Under the pieces are notes generated by a model that saw nothing but the letters and a program-made list of their open reading frames with translations, was not told the origin of the DNA and ran no database searches. DNA of 64,000 nt, taken from Streptomyces naganishii JCM 4654 (GTDB taxonomy: Bacteria; Actinomycetota; Actinomycetes; Streptomycetales; Streptomycetaceae). The stretch lies in contig NZ_BMVF01000026.1 in the NCBI RefSeq assembly GCF_014650575.1, positions 37,149 to 101,148 of the forward strand. The letters are read 5' to 3'. Shown here one piece after another: positions 8,225-16,380 of this stretch. The position numbers were made by a program, and so were the translations under genes. How positions within the stretch are numbered: position 1 is the first letter of the stretch; each line of letters opens with the position of its first letter.

Positions 8225-8946
8225 TGCGGGTCGTCTCCCTGGTGCCCTCGCTCACCGAGGCGGTGGCGGTGACGCTGCCCGGCGTGCTGGCCGCGGCCAC
8301 CGACTGGTGCAGCCATCCGGTGGACCTGGACGTGCCCCGGATCGGCGGCACCAAGAACCCGAAGACCGAGCGGATCGCCGCGCTCGCCCCCGACCTGGTC
8401 ATCGCCAATGAGGAGGAGAACCGCCCCGCCGACCTGGACGCCCTGCGCGCGGCCGGCCTCGAGGTGCTGGTGACCGAGGTGCGCGACGTGCCGGGGGCGT
8501 TCGCCGAACTGGCGCGGGTGCTGACGGCCTGCGGCGCGGCGGCCCGCCCGCGCTGGCTGGAGGAGGCCGAGGCCGCCTGGTCGGCGCCGCCGCCCGTGGC
8601 CGCCCGCCGTCCCACCGCCGTGGTGCCCGTCTGGCGGCGGCCCTGGATGGTGCTGGGCCGGGACACCTTCGCGGGCGACGTCCTCGCCCGGCTCGGCGTG
8701 GACCACCTGTACGCGGGCCACGCCGAGCGCTATCCGCGCGTCGCCCTGGAGGAGTTGCGGGCGGCCGCCCCGGACCTCGTCGTACTGCCCGACGAGCCCT
8801 ACCGGTTCACCGCGGGCGACGGCCCGGAGGCCTTCGGCGGCCTGCCGTGCGCCCTGGTCAGCGGACGGCACCTGACGTGGTACGGGCCGTCGCTGGCCGA
8901 GGCGCCGGGGCTGCTGGGCGGGGCGCTGCGAGCAGCGCTCTGCTGA
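8224..8946 (+). CDS. BtuF/helical-backbone metal-receptor family protein without signal peptide
   Basis: 240-aa protein of the periplasmic-binding-protein fold typified by BtuF and FecB: MRVVSLVPSLTEAV, RIGGTKNPKTERIAALAPDLVIANEEENR, and a second lobe with GRDTFAGDVLARLGVDHLYA and LEELRAAAPDLVVLPDEPY. There is no signal peptide or lipobox, so it is probably cytoplasmic and not the receptor of an ABC importer; no permease is nearby. Its ATG overlaps the stop of the cupin regulator by one base. The 3' end overlaps the convergent TDT gene by 89 bp. Cobalamin or another metal chelate is the family guess; not shown here. Confidence 0.75.
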   Translation: MRVVSLVPSLTEAVAVTLPGVLAAATDWCSHPVDLDVPRIGGTKNPKTERIAALAPDLVIANEEENRPADLDALRAAGLEVLVTEVRDVPGAFAELARVLTACGAAARPRWLEEAEAAWSAPPPVAARRPTAVVPVWRRPWMVLGRDTFAGDVLARLGVDHLYAGHAERYPRVALEELRAAAPDLVVLPDEPYRFTAGDGPEAFGGLPCALVSGRHLTWYGPSLAEAPGLLGGALRAALC

Positions 8947-10030
8947 CCAGCCCGCGCGCGGTGCCGACCGCGGCGGCGGCCCAGGCGGCGACCAGGACGG
9001 CGTACAGGCACACCGCGAGCCCTTCGTAGGCGGCGAGGTGGGTGTGCCGGGCGAGAGCAGCGGCGCCGGTGACGCAGGTGCCCACCGGGAAGGTCAGCGA
9101 CCACCACGTCATGGCGAAGCCCATGCCCCGCCTGCCGGCCCGCACCACGTGCGCCGCGGCGAGGAGGAACCACATCAGCGCGAACCCCATGACCGGCACG
9201 CCGTACAGCACGGCGAGGACGGCGAAGCCGCCGGCGTACGGCGCGGGGACGGTCCCCGGCGCGGTGTCGGCGAAGGCTCCCACGGCGGTCGTGGACTGCC
9301 CGAGCGGGCCGAGGACCAGGAACAGCGTCGGGGTGAGCGCGAGCGGCAGCGGCCCGCCGGTGAGCAGCCGGCCGAGGATCACGGGCAGCGTGGCCAGGGT
9401 CGCCAGCAGACTGAGCCCGAACATCGCCACGCACGCGAGGAGCAGCGTCTGACGTGCCTGCCCGGCGGGCAGATGCGGCACCAGCGCGGGCCCGAGCGCG
9501 GCGGACACCATGGGCGCCACCAGCGGCAGCAGCCACACCGGCGTGGCCTGGTGCGGCTCGATCCGGTGGTGCACGGCCATGAGGTACGGCACCGCGACCG
9601 CCGCCGCGAGCCCCACGGCCGTACCGGCGGTGAACAGCACGGCGTCCAGGGCGACCGCGGCCCGGACGCCGATCCAGTCCCGGCCCACCGACAGGGCGCC
9701 GCCGCCGACGGCCAGCAGTGCCATGGACAGGCAGCCGTAGAAGGGCGCCGCCGTCGCGTCGAGGAGGTGGGCGCGGGCCTGGTCGCGGTGGTGGGTCCAG
9801 TGCAGGGCCCGCGCGGCGAGCAGGGCCACCAGCAGGATCAGGGACAGGGCCCACACGGCGGTGCACAGGGCACGCGGCCCGGGAAGGTGCGTCGGCAGTG
9901 CGGCGCCCGCGGTGCCGACCGCGGCGGTGCCCATCACGCAGGCGTACCAATTGGGGCCCAGGTGGCGGACGGCGGGGAAGCGCGGCCGGGGCGCGTCCGG
10001 CAGGGGCAGGGAATGTGCTGCGGTGACCAT
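8858..10030 (-). CDS. TDT-family exporter (tellurite resistance/C4-dicarboxylate transporter, TehA/Mae1/SLAC1-like)
   Basis: 390-aa membrane protein with about ten hydrophobic segments. FPAVRHLGPNWYACVMGTAAVG at the start and the repeated W/F-P-G transmembrane pattern (MTWWSLTFPVGTCVTGAAAL near residue 320) identify the tellurite-resistance/dicarboxylate transporter superfamily; the streptomycete members are sometimes annotated as sulfite or tellurite exporters. Substrate cannot be read from sequence. ATG at 10030 follows naturally from the end of the divergent regulator promoter region. The coding end runs 89 bp into the convergent BtuF-like gene. The LysR gene that faces it is its likely regulator. 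Confidence 0.85.
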   Translation of the reverse strand: MVTAAHSLPLPDAPRPRFPAVRHLGPNWYACVMGTAAVGTAGAALPTHLPGPRALCTAVWALSLILLVALLAARALHWTHHRDQARAHLLDATAAPFYGCLSMALLAVGGGALSVGRDWIGVRAAVALDAVLFTAGTAVGLAAAVAVPYLMAVHHRIEPHQATPVWLLPLVAPMVSAALGPALVPHLPAGQARQTLLLACVAMFGLSLLATLATLPVILGRLLTGGPLPLALTPTLFLVLGPLGQSTTAVGAFADTAPGTVPAPYAGGFAVLAVLYGVPVMGFALMWFLLAAAHVVRAGRRGMGFAMTWWSLTFPVGTCVTGAAALARHTHLAAYEGLAVCLYAVLVAAWAAAAVGTARGLVSRALLAAPRPAAPAPRPATARTTSGAVR

Positions 10031-10086
10031 GGGTTCAGGCTTGCCGGGGGCGGCTGCCGCGACCAGGGGGTTTGTGTCTATCGGGG

Positions 10087-10103
10087 CATAAGCTGGCTTT
10101 ATG
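10087..10103. promoter_or_regulatory. LysR-type operator (CATAA-N7-TTATG) between TDT and LysR genes
   Basis: CATAA-gctggct-TTATG is a perfect interrupted palindrome containing the T-N11-A pattern of LysR-family sites. It is in the 124-bp gap between the divergently transcribed TDT exporter and the regulator (if the regulator starts at 10155), where such proteins normally bind to control both genes. Confidence 0.55.
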
Positions 10104-10154
10104 GCCGACCGGTCGGCCGGACGGAAGAACGACGGGACCAGGAGGGCCGCGGGG

Positions 10155-11078
10155 ATGGAAGGGAGCGGGGCGGGGCGGCCGTCGGCGGGTCCGCTGGCGC
10201 ACCGGGTGCCGGATCTGGGCGCGCTGGAGCTGCTGCTGGCGGTGGCGCGGCTGGGCAGCCTGGGCGGGGCGGCGCGGGAGCTCGGCATCACCCAGCCCGC
10301 GGCGAGCAGCCGGATCCGTTCCATGGAGCGGCAGTTGGGCGTGGCGCTGGTGGACCGCTCGCCGCGCGGGTCGCGGCTGACGGACGCCGGCGCGCTGGTG
10401 ACCGACTGGGCGCGGCGGGTGGTGGAGGCCGCCGAGGCCTTCGACGCGGGCGCGCAGGCACTGCGGGACCGGCGCGACTCGCGGCTGCGGGTGGCGGCCA
10501 GCATGACGATCGCGGAGTACCTGCTGCCCGGGTGGCTGGTCGCGCTGCGCGCGCGGCGCCCGGACACGGCGGTGTCGCTGCTCGCCGGGAACTCGGCCGT
10601 GGTGGCGGAGCGGCTGCTGGCGGGGGAGGCGGACCTGGGCTTCGTGGAGGGGCTGTCGGTGCCGTCCGGCCTGGACTCGGTGGTGATCGCCCGCGACCGG
10701 CTGATCGTGGTGACCGCGCCCGGCCACCCGTGGGCCCGCCGCAGGCGCTCCCTGTCCGCTAAGGAGCTGGCCTCCACGCCGCTCATCCTGCGCGAGACCG
10801 GCTCCGGCACCCGCCAGGTCCTCGACGTGGCCCTGGGCGGTCTCGCGCGCCCGCTGATCGAGCTGTCCTCGACCACCGCGGTGAAGGCCGCCGCGGTGAG
10901 CGGCGCGGGCCCGGCCGTACTGAGCGAACTCGCGGTCGGCGAGGAGCTGTCCCTGCGCCGCCTGGTGGCCGTCCCGGTGGACGAGGTGGCCCTGCGCCGC
11001 GACCTGAGGGCCGTCTGGCCCACGGGCCACCGCCCGACCGGCCCGGCCCGCGAACTGCTCTCCCTCACGCGTAGCTAG
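10155..11078 (+). CDS. LysR-family transcriptional regulator
   Basis: 307-aa regulator with the winged-helix domain at the N-terminus (LELLLAVARLGSLGGAARELGITQPAASSRIRSMERQLG, shown here only as the landmark stretches AARELGITQPAASSRI and LTDAGALVTDWAR) and the two-lobe effector domain afterwards (LRVAASMTIAEYLLPGWL, GEADLGFVEG, ILRETGSGTRQVLD). ATG at 10155 has GGAGGG eight bases upstream. An earlier in-frame ATG at 10101 sits inside the palindrome and has no ribosome site, but a leaderless transcript from there cannot be excluded. It is divergent from the TDT exporter, the classic LysR arrangement. Confidence 0.85.
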   Translation: MEGSGAGRPSAGPLAHRVPDLGALELLLAVARLGSLGGAARELGITQPAASSRIRSMERQLGVALVDRSPRGSRLTDAGALVTDWARRVVEAAEAFDAGAQALRDRRDSRLRVAASMTIAEYLLPGWLVALRARRPDTAVSLLAGNSAVVAERLLAGEADLGFVEGLSVPSGLDSVVIARDRLIVVTAPGHPWARRRRSLSAKELASTPLILRETGSGTRQVLDVALGGLARPLIELSSTTAVKAAAVSGAGPAVLSELAVGEELSLRRLVAVPVDEVALRRDLRAVWPTGHRPTGPARELLSLTRS

Positions 11079-11161
11079 GGCTCCTCTTCCGGAGCCTGCC
11101 GCCGGTCGTGGCGCCCGGCACGCCCTCCTGCGAGTTCTTCGAGCAGGGGGCCCCGTCATCA

Positions 11162-11893
11162 TCAAAGGTCCTGGGGCCCGTCGTCGCGTTCAGCCGGATC
11201 GCCGGCCGACGCGGCGGCCTCCACCAGCGCCCGCATCACGCGGACGTCGTCGGCCATCTCCGGATGCCACTGCACGCCCAGCGCCCAGCCCCTCGCCGGC
11301 GGCAGTTCGACCGCCTCGACCGTGCCGTCCGCCGCGTGCGCCGACACGATCAGGTCGGCGCCGAGCCGGTCCACGGCCTGGTGGTGATAGGTGGGCACGC
11401 TCGTCTCCTCGGGGACGGCGGCCGCGTACCGCGTGCCCGGCACGGGCTGGACCGCGTGCCCGCCGAAGACCCCGGTCACCTCGGCGTGCCCGTCGAGGTG
11501 CTGGACCAGGGTGCCGCCGAGGGCCACGTTCAGCAGCTGCATGCCCCGGCAGATGCCCAGCAGCGGGACGCGCGCGGCGAGGGCCGCCTCGATCAGCGCC
11601 AGCTCCCAGGCGTCCCGCGCGGGGGAGGGAGGCCCGGTGCGCGGACCGGGCTCGGCGCCGTAGCGGACCGGCTCGACGTCCGGGCCGCCCGCGATCACCA
11701 GCCCGTCCAGCCGCGCCACGGCGTCCGCCGCCCGCTCCGGCTCGTCCGGGGGCAGCATCGCGGCCAGCCCGCCAGCCCGCTGCACCAGCCGCGGATAGCC
11801 GGCGGGCAGCAGCGCCGCCTCCAGCTCCCACACGCCCCAGCGCGCCCCCGCCTCCAGGTACGTGCTGACGCCGATCAGCGGTCGTACGGTCAT
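11162..11893 (-). CDS. Class I glutamine amidotransferase-like gamma-glutamyl hydrolase (PuuD-like)
   Basis: 243-aa peptidase C26 family enzyme, likely the step that removes glutamate from a gamma-glutamylated amino acid. Seen: LDGLVIAGGPDVEPVRYG, the nucleophile elbow GICRGMQLLNVALGG with catalytic Cys, and the His-Glu pair in GVQWHPEM. ATG at 11893 has GGGAGGG four bases upstream. It lies 86 bp downstream of the GntR regulator on the same strand and is divergent from the glutamine-synthetase-like operon, matching the PuuA/PuuC/PuuD logic: gamma-glutamylation, aldehyde oxidation, hydrolysis. Confidence 0.85.
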   Translation of the reverse strand: MTVRPLIGVSTYLEAGARWGVWELEAALLPAGYPRLVQRAGGLAAMLPPDEPERAADAVARLDGLVIAGGPDVEPVRYGAEPGPRTGPPSPARDAWELALIEAALAARVPLLGICRGMQLLNVALGGTLVQHLDGHAEVTGVFGGHAVQPVPGTRYAAAVPEETSVPTYHHQAVDRLGADLIVSAHAADGTVEAVELPPARGWALGVQWHPEMADDVRVMRALVEAAASAGDPAERDDGPQDL

Positions 11894-11979
11894 ACGGCCC
11901 TCCCCGGCCCGCAATGGTGTGGTCGACTACCTTTACCCGATCACCTTGGGCGACCGCCGGCCCCGGCGGCAAGCCCCCC

Positions 11980-12717
11980 TCAGGCGAGAAAGCCCCGCAG
12001 CAGCGCCGCCGTCCCCGCGCAGTGCTCGCGCATCGCCTCCCGCGCCCCCTCCGCGTCCCCGGCGAGCACCGCCTCGACCAGCGCGCCGTGCTGCCGCTGG
12101 GAGTGCTCCAGGTTGCGCACCAGCAGCGGGATGCAGTCGAGCAGCTCGTTGACCGTGGCCCGCACCCCGGCGTACTGCGCGGCCAGCGTGGGCGAACCGC
12201 TCAGCTCGGCCAGCGTGAGGTGCAGCAGCGTGTCCACGCGCCGGTACTGCGCCGGGGGCGCGTCGCGCGTGCGGTCCAGCGCCGCGCGTAGCCGCTCCGC
12301 CCCCGCGGCCGTCAGCCCGTGCGCCGCGCACAGACCGGCCGCGCCGACCTCCAGCACCTCCCGGAAGCGCAGTACGTCCTCGACGTCGACCCCGGCGATC
12401 CGCCGCCGCAGCTCCTCCTCGCCGCCCGCGTCCGCCCGCGGCAGCACGAACGTGCCCCCGTAGCGCCCCCGCCGCGCCTCTACGAGCCCCTGGTCCTGAA
12501 GCACCCTCAGCACCTCGCGCAGCGTCACCCGGCTGATCCCCAGCCGCTCCGCGAGGTCGCGCTCGGACGGCAGCCGCCCGCCGCCCGGCACCAGGCCGAG
12601 CCGCACCACCTGGAGGATCTGCTCCAGCGCCTCCTCGAAGCCGTTGCCCGCCCGGACCGGCCGCAGCACCGTGGCGAGGCGGTCGGCCGGCCCGTCCGGT
12701 TCGCTGCCCTGCGCCAT
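11980..12717 (-). CDS. GntR/FadR-family transcriptional regulator
   Basis: 245-aa regulator with an N-terminal winged helix (ILQVVRLGLVPGGGRLPSER, LAERLGISRVTLREVLRVL, QGLVEARRGRYGGTFV) and an all-helical FCD ligand domain containing the metal-binding His and Asp/Arg pattern (RFREVLEVGAAGLCAAHG, LHLTLAELSGS, HGALVEAVLAGDAEGAREAMREH, quoted in short pieces). The ATG at 12717 is preferred; one at 12756 is in frame but would lie inside the operator-like palindrome. Divergent from the GlnA4-like operon. In S. coelicolor a regulator next to glnA4 has been linked to ethanolamine utilisation; orthology here is inferred from context. Confidence 0.85.
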   Translation of the reverse strand: MAQGSEPDGPADRLATVLRPVRAGNGFEEALEQILQVVRLGLVPGGGRLPSERDLAERLGISRVTLREVLRVLQDQGLVEARRGRYGGTFVLPRADAGGEEELRRRIAGVDVEDVLRFREVLEVGAAGLCAAHGLTAAGAERLRAALDRTRDAPPAQYRRVDTLLHLTLAELSGSPTLAAQYAGVRATVNELLDCIPLLVRNLEHSQRQHGALVEAVLAGDAEGAREAMREHCAGTAALLRGFLA

Positions 12718-12752
12718 CCGGCCGCGCCCCCTTCCCAGGCAATGGTCATCGC

Positions 12753-12765
12753 CCATACCTTATGG
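12753..12765. promoter_or_regulatory. Candidate GntR operator CCATA-cct-TATGG
   Basis: A perfect 5-3-5 palindrome in the divergent region between the GntR gene and the GlnA4-like gene. It is flanked by related ATGG(T/C)CAT words at about 12742 and 12762, suggesting more than one dimer site. Position fits joint control of both operons. Confidence 0.5.
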
Positions 12766-12836
12766 CCATCGCGTCATGGCCGCGACGGCCGTGACGCCGG
12801 ACGGTTTTGGCGCAGCAGGCCGAAGGAGGCCCTCCC

Positions 12837-14207
12837 GTGGCAGACCGCACACCCCCGCTCGGCGTCGAGGAACTGCACGCGCTCGTCGCGAGCGGCGAGA
12901 TCGACACGGTCGTCCTCGCCTTCCCCGACATGCAGGGCCGCCTCCAGGGCAAGCGGTTCGCCGCCCGCTTCTTCCTCGACGAGGTCCTCCACCACGGCAC
13001 CGAGGGCTGCAACTACCTCCTCGCCGTCGACACCGAGATGAACACCGTCGAGGGCTACGCCATGTCCTCCTGGGACCGCGGCTACGGCGACTTCGCCATG
13101 CACCCCGACCTCGCCACCCTGCGCCGCGTCCCCTGGAACCCCGGCACCGCGCTGGCCCTCGCCGACCTCGCCTGGCACGACGGCACCCCGGTCGCCGCCG
13201 CGCCCCGCCAGATCCTGCGCCGCCAGCTGGAGCGCCTCGCGGAGCACGGCCTCACCGCCCAGGTCGGCACCGAGCTGGAGTTCATCGTCTTCAAGGACAC
13301 CTACGAGCAGGCCTGGGACGCCGGCTACCGCGGGCTCACCCCGGCCAACCAGTACAACGTCGACTACTCCATCCTCGGCACCGGCCGCATCGAGCCCCTG
13401 CTGCGGCGGCTGCGCAACGACATGGCGGGCGCCGGACTCACCGTCGAGTCCGCCAAGGGCGAGTGCAACCCCGGCCAGCACGAGATCGCCTTCCGCTACG
13501 ACGAGGCCCTGGTCACCTGCGACCAGCACGCCGTCTACAAGACCGGCGCCAAGGAGATCGCCGCGCAGGAGGGCGTCTCGATCACCTTCATGGCCAAGTA
13601 CAACGAGCGCGAGGGCAACTCCTGCCACATCCACCTCTCGCTCGCCGACGCCGACGGCCACAGCGTCATGGCCGGGGCACCCGGCGACCCGCACGGCATG
13701 TCCGGGGTCATGCGCCACTTCCTCGCCGGACAACTGGCCGCGCTGCGGGAGTTCGCCCTCCTCTACGCGCCCGGCATCAACTCCTACAAGCGCTTCCAGC
13801 CCGGCTCCTTCGCCCCCACCGCCGTCGCCTGGGGCCACGACAACCGCACCTGCGCCCTGCGCGTCGTCGGCCACGGCCCCTCCCTGCGCTTCGAGAACCG
13901 GCTGCCCGGCGGCGACGTCAATCCGCACCTCGCGGTCGCCGGCCTGGTCGCCGCCGGCCTCCACGGCATCGAACAGAAGCTGGAGCTGCCCGAGCCCTGC
14001 CCCGGCAACGCCTACGCCGCCGACTACGAGCACGTCCCGGCCACCCTGCGCGAGGCCGCCGGGCTCTGGGAGAACAGCGCGATCGCCAAGGCCGCCTTCG
14101 GCGACGAGGTCGTCGCCCACTACCGCAACATGGCGCGGGTCGAACTGGACGCCTACGACGCCGCGATCACCGACTGGGAGCTGCGCCGCTCCTTCGAACG
14201 CATGTGA
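12837..14207 (+). CDS. glnA4: Glutamine synthetase-like gamma-glutamylamine synthetase (GlnA4-type)
   Basis: 456-aa member of the GSI fold, but of the gamma-glutamylpolyamine/ethanolamine synthetase branch: ATP-dependent ligation of glutamate to an amine. Conserved parts: ELEFIVFKDTYEQAW, SAKGECNPGQHEIAFRY, NSCHIHLSL, INSYKRFQPGSFAPTAVAWG, FENRLPGGDVNPH; the adenylylation loop of true GlnA is not present. GTG at 12837 is preceded by GGAGG, so the more upstream in-frame ATG is unlikely. It forms an operon with an aldehyde dehydrogenase and an SDR by 4-12 bp junctions. S. coelicolor GlnA4, in the same genomic neighbourhood, makes gamma-glutamylethanolamide; assignment here is by family and synteny. 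Confidence 0.8.
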   Translation: MADRTPPLGVEELHALVASGEIDTVVLAFPDMQGRLQGKRFAARFFLDEVLHHGTEGCNYLLAVDTEMNTVEGYAMSSWDRGYGDFAMHPDLATLRRVPWNPGTALALADLAWHDGTPVAAAPRQILRRQLERLAEHGLTAQVGTELEFIVFKDTYEQAWDAGYRGLTPANQYNVDYSILGTGRIEPLLRRLRNDMAGAGLTVESAKGECNPGQHEIAFRYDEALVTCDQHAVYKTGAKEIAAQEGVSITFMAKYNEREGNSCHIHLSLADADGHSVMAGAPGDPHGMSGVMRHFLAGQLAALREFALLYAPGINSYKRFQPGSFAPTAVAWGHDNRTCALRVVGHGPSLRFENRLPGGDVNPHLAVAGLVAAGLHGIEQKLELPEPCPGNAYAADYEHVPATLREAAGLWENSAIAKAAFGDEVVAHYRNMARVELDAYDAAITDWELRRSFERM

Positions 14208-14215
14208 GGGCCTCC

Positions 14216-15595
14216 TTGACCGACCAGCACGAACAGCACCTCCAGGTGATCAACCCCGCCACCGAGGAGGTCGTCGCCACCGTCCCCGCCGCCGACGCCC
14301 ACGACATCGACCGGGCGGTGGCCCGCGCCGTCGCCGCGCAGCGCTCCTGGGCCGCCGCCGCTCCCGCCGACCGGGCCCGCCTGCTGCGCCGCTTCGCCGA
14401 CGTCGTCGACACCCACGCCGAGGAACTGGCCCGGCTGGAGGTCCGCGAGGCCGGCCATCTGATCGGCAACGCCCGCTGGGAGGCAGAAAACGCCCGGGAC
14501 CTGCTGCTCTACGCGGCCGGCGGCGCCGAGCGCCTGCTGGGCCGGCAGATCCCCGTGCCCGGCGGCTGGGACGTCACCTTCCAGGAGCCCCTGGGCGTGG
14601 TCGGCGTGATCGCCCCCTGGAACTTCCCCATGCCCATCGCCGCCTGGGGCTCCTTCCCGGCGCTCGCCGCCGGCAACGCCGTCGTCCTCAAGCCCGCCGA
14701 GACCACCCCGCTGACCGCGCTGCGCCTGGCCGGACTCGCCCTCGACGCCGGACTGCCCGAGCACCTCTTCCAAGTGCTGCCCGGCCACGGCCACATCGCC
14801 GGACGCGCCCTGGTGGACCACCCGGACGTCGCCAAGATCGTGTTCACCGGCTCCACGACCACCGGCCGCGAGGTCATGGAGCGCTGCGCCCGGCACGTCA
14901 AGCCGGTCACCCTCGAACTCGGCGGCAAGAGCCCGAACATCGTCTTCGCCGACGCCGAACTCACCGCCGCCCTCGACCCGTTCTCCTTCCTGGACAACTC
15001 CGGCCAGGACTGCTGCGCCCGCACCCGCGTCCTCGTCCAGGAGTCCGTCTACGAGGAGGCACGCGCGTTCCTCGCCGACGCGCTCGCCGCCGTGGTGGTC
15101 GGCGACCCGGCCGACGAGAAGACCCGCATGGGCCCGCTGATCTCCCGCCGGCAGCTCGAACGCGTACGGTCCCACGTCCCCGAGGACGCCCCCGCACTGC
15201 GCGGCAGCGCACCCGACGGCCCCGGCTTCTGGTTCCCGCCGACCGTCCTGACCGGCGAGCGGCCCCACTCCGCGGCGGCCCGCGAGGAGATCTTCGGACC
15301 GGTCGCCGTACTGCTGCCGTTCACGGACGAGGAGGACGCGATCCGCCTCGCCAACGACACCCCGTACGGACTCGCGGGGTCGCTGTGGACCCGGGACCTG
15401 GGACGCGCCCTGCGCGTCTCGCGGGCCGTCCGGATCGGGAACCTGTCCGTCAACTCCCACTCCAGCGTGCGCTACTGGACCCCGTTCGGCGGGTTCAAGC
15501 AGTCCGGACTCGGCCGCGAACTCGGCCCGGACGCGCTGACCGCCTTCACCGAGACCAAGAACGTCTTCATCAGCACGGAGGGCCCCTCACAGTGA
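14216..15595 (+). CDS. NAD(P)-dependent aldehyde dehydrogenase
   Basis: 459-aa ALDH-superfamily enzyme, probably oxidising the gamma-glutamyl aminoaldehyde formed downstream of the GlnA4-like synthetase. Seen: VINPATEEVVATV, APWNFPMPIAAWGSFPALA, general base Glu in LELGGKSPNIVF, catalytic Cys in GQDCCARTRV, EIFGPVAVLLPF, FGGFKQSGLGRELG. TTG at 14216 has GAGGG five bases before it; an in-frame GTG at 14204 overlaps the previous stop but has no ribosome site. It overlaps the SDR gene by 4 bp. Confidence 0.88.
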   Translation: MTDQHEQHLQVINPATEEVVATVPAADAHDIDRAVARAVAAQRSWAAAAPADRARLLRRFADVVDTHAEELARLEVREAGHLIGNARWEAENARDLLLYAAGGAERLLGRQIPVPGGWDVTFQEPLGVVGVIAPWNFPMPIAAWGSFPALAAGNAVVLKPAETTPLTALRLAGLALDAGLPEHLFQVLPGHGHIAGRALVDHPDVAKIVFTGSTTTGREVMERCARHVKPVTLELGGKSPNIVFADAELTAALDPFSFLDNSGQDCCARTRVLVQESVYEEARAFLADALAAVVVGDPADEKTRMGPLISRRQLERVRSHVPEDAPALRGSAPDGPGFWFPPTVLTGERPHSAAAREEIFGPVAVLLPFTDEEDAIRLANDTPYGLAGSLWTRDLGRALRVSRAVRIGNLSVNSHSSVRYWTPFGGFKQSGLGRELGPDALTAFTETKNVFISTEGPSQ

Positions 15596-16374
15596 CCGAG
15601 GACATCATCTGCCGCCGGCTTCCCGGCCGTACCGCCGTCGTCACCGGAGCCGGCAGCGGCATCGGACTCGCCACCGCCCGCCGCCTCGCCGCCGAGGGCG
15701 CGCACGTGGTGTGCGCCGACGTCGACGAGGAGCGCGGCAAGGCGGCCGCCGAGGAGACCGGCGGCCTCTTCGTGCTCACCGACGTCACCGACCCCGAGCA
15801 GGTCGAGGCCCTCTTCGCGACGGCCCACGACACCTACGGCAGCGTCGACGTCGCCTTCAACAACGCGGGCATCTCCCCGCCCGACGACGACTCCATCCTG
15901 GAGACCGGCCTCGAGGCGTGGAAGCGCGTCCAGGAGGTCAACCTCACCTCCGTCTACCTGTGCTGCAAGGCCGTCATCCCGTACATGCGCCGCCGGCGCC
16001 GGGGCTCGATCATCAACACCGCGTCCTTCGTGGCCCGCATGGGCGCGGCCACCTCGCAGATCTCCTACACCGCGTCCAAGGGCGGCGTGCTCGCCATGTC
16101 CCGGGAACTGGGCGTGCAGTTCGCGCGGGAGGGCATCCGCGTCAACGCGCTGTGCCCCGGGCCGGTCAACACCCCGCTGCTTCAGGAACTGTTCGCCAAG
16201 GACCCCGAGCGGGCCGCGCGCCGTCTGGTGCACATCCCGCTCGGGCGGTTCGCCGCCGCCGAGGAGATCGCCGCCGCCGTCGCCTTCCTCGCCAGCGACG
16301 ACTCCTCCTTCGTCAACGCCACCGACTTCCTGGTCGACGGCGGTATCTCGGGGGCGTACGTGACACCGCTGTAG
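15592..16374 (+). CDS. Short-chain dehydrogenase/reductase
   Basis: 260-aa classical SDR: Rossmann motif TGAGSGIGLA (near residue 18), NNAG in VAFNNAGISPP, catalytic Ser-Tyr-Lys in ISYTASKGG, and the C-terminal VDGGISGAYVTPL. GTG at 15592 overlaps the ALDH stop by 4 bp. As the last gene of the GlnA4-like operon it most likely interconverts an alcohol and aldehyde; for gamma-glutamylethanolamide this would be the oxidation before the ALDH step. That role is inferred from the operon only. Confidence 0.87.
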   Translation: MTEDIICRRLPGRTAVVTGAGSGIGLATARRLAAEGAHVVCADVDEERGKAAAEETGGLFVLTDVTDPEQVEALFATAHDTYGSVDVAFNNAGISPPDDDSILETGLEAWKRVQEVNLTSVYLCCKAVIPYMRRRRRGSIINTASFVARMGAATSQISYTASKGGVLAMSRELGVQFAREGIRVNALCPGPVNTPLLQELFAKDPERAARRLVHIPLGRFAAAEEIAAAVAFLASDDSSFVNATDFLVDGGISGAYVTPL

Positions 16375-16380
16375 GGCGGG

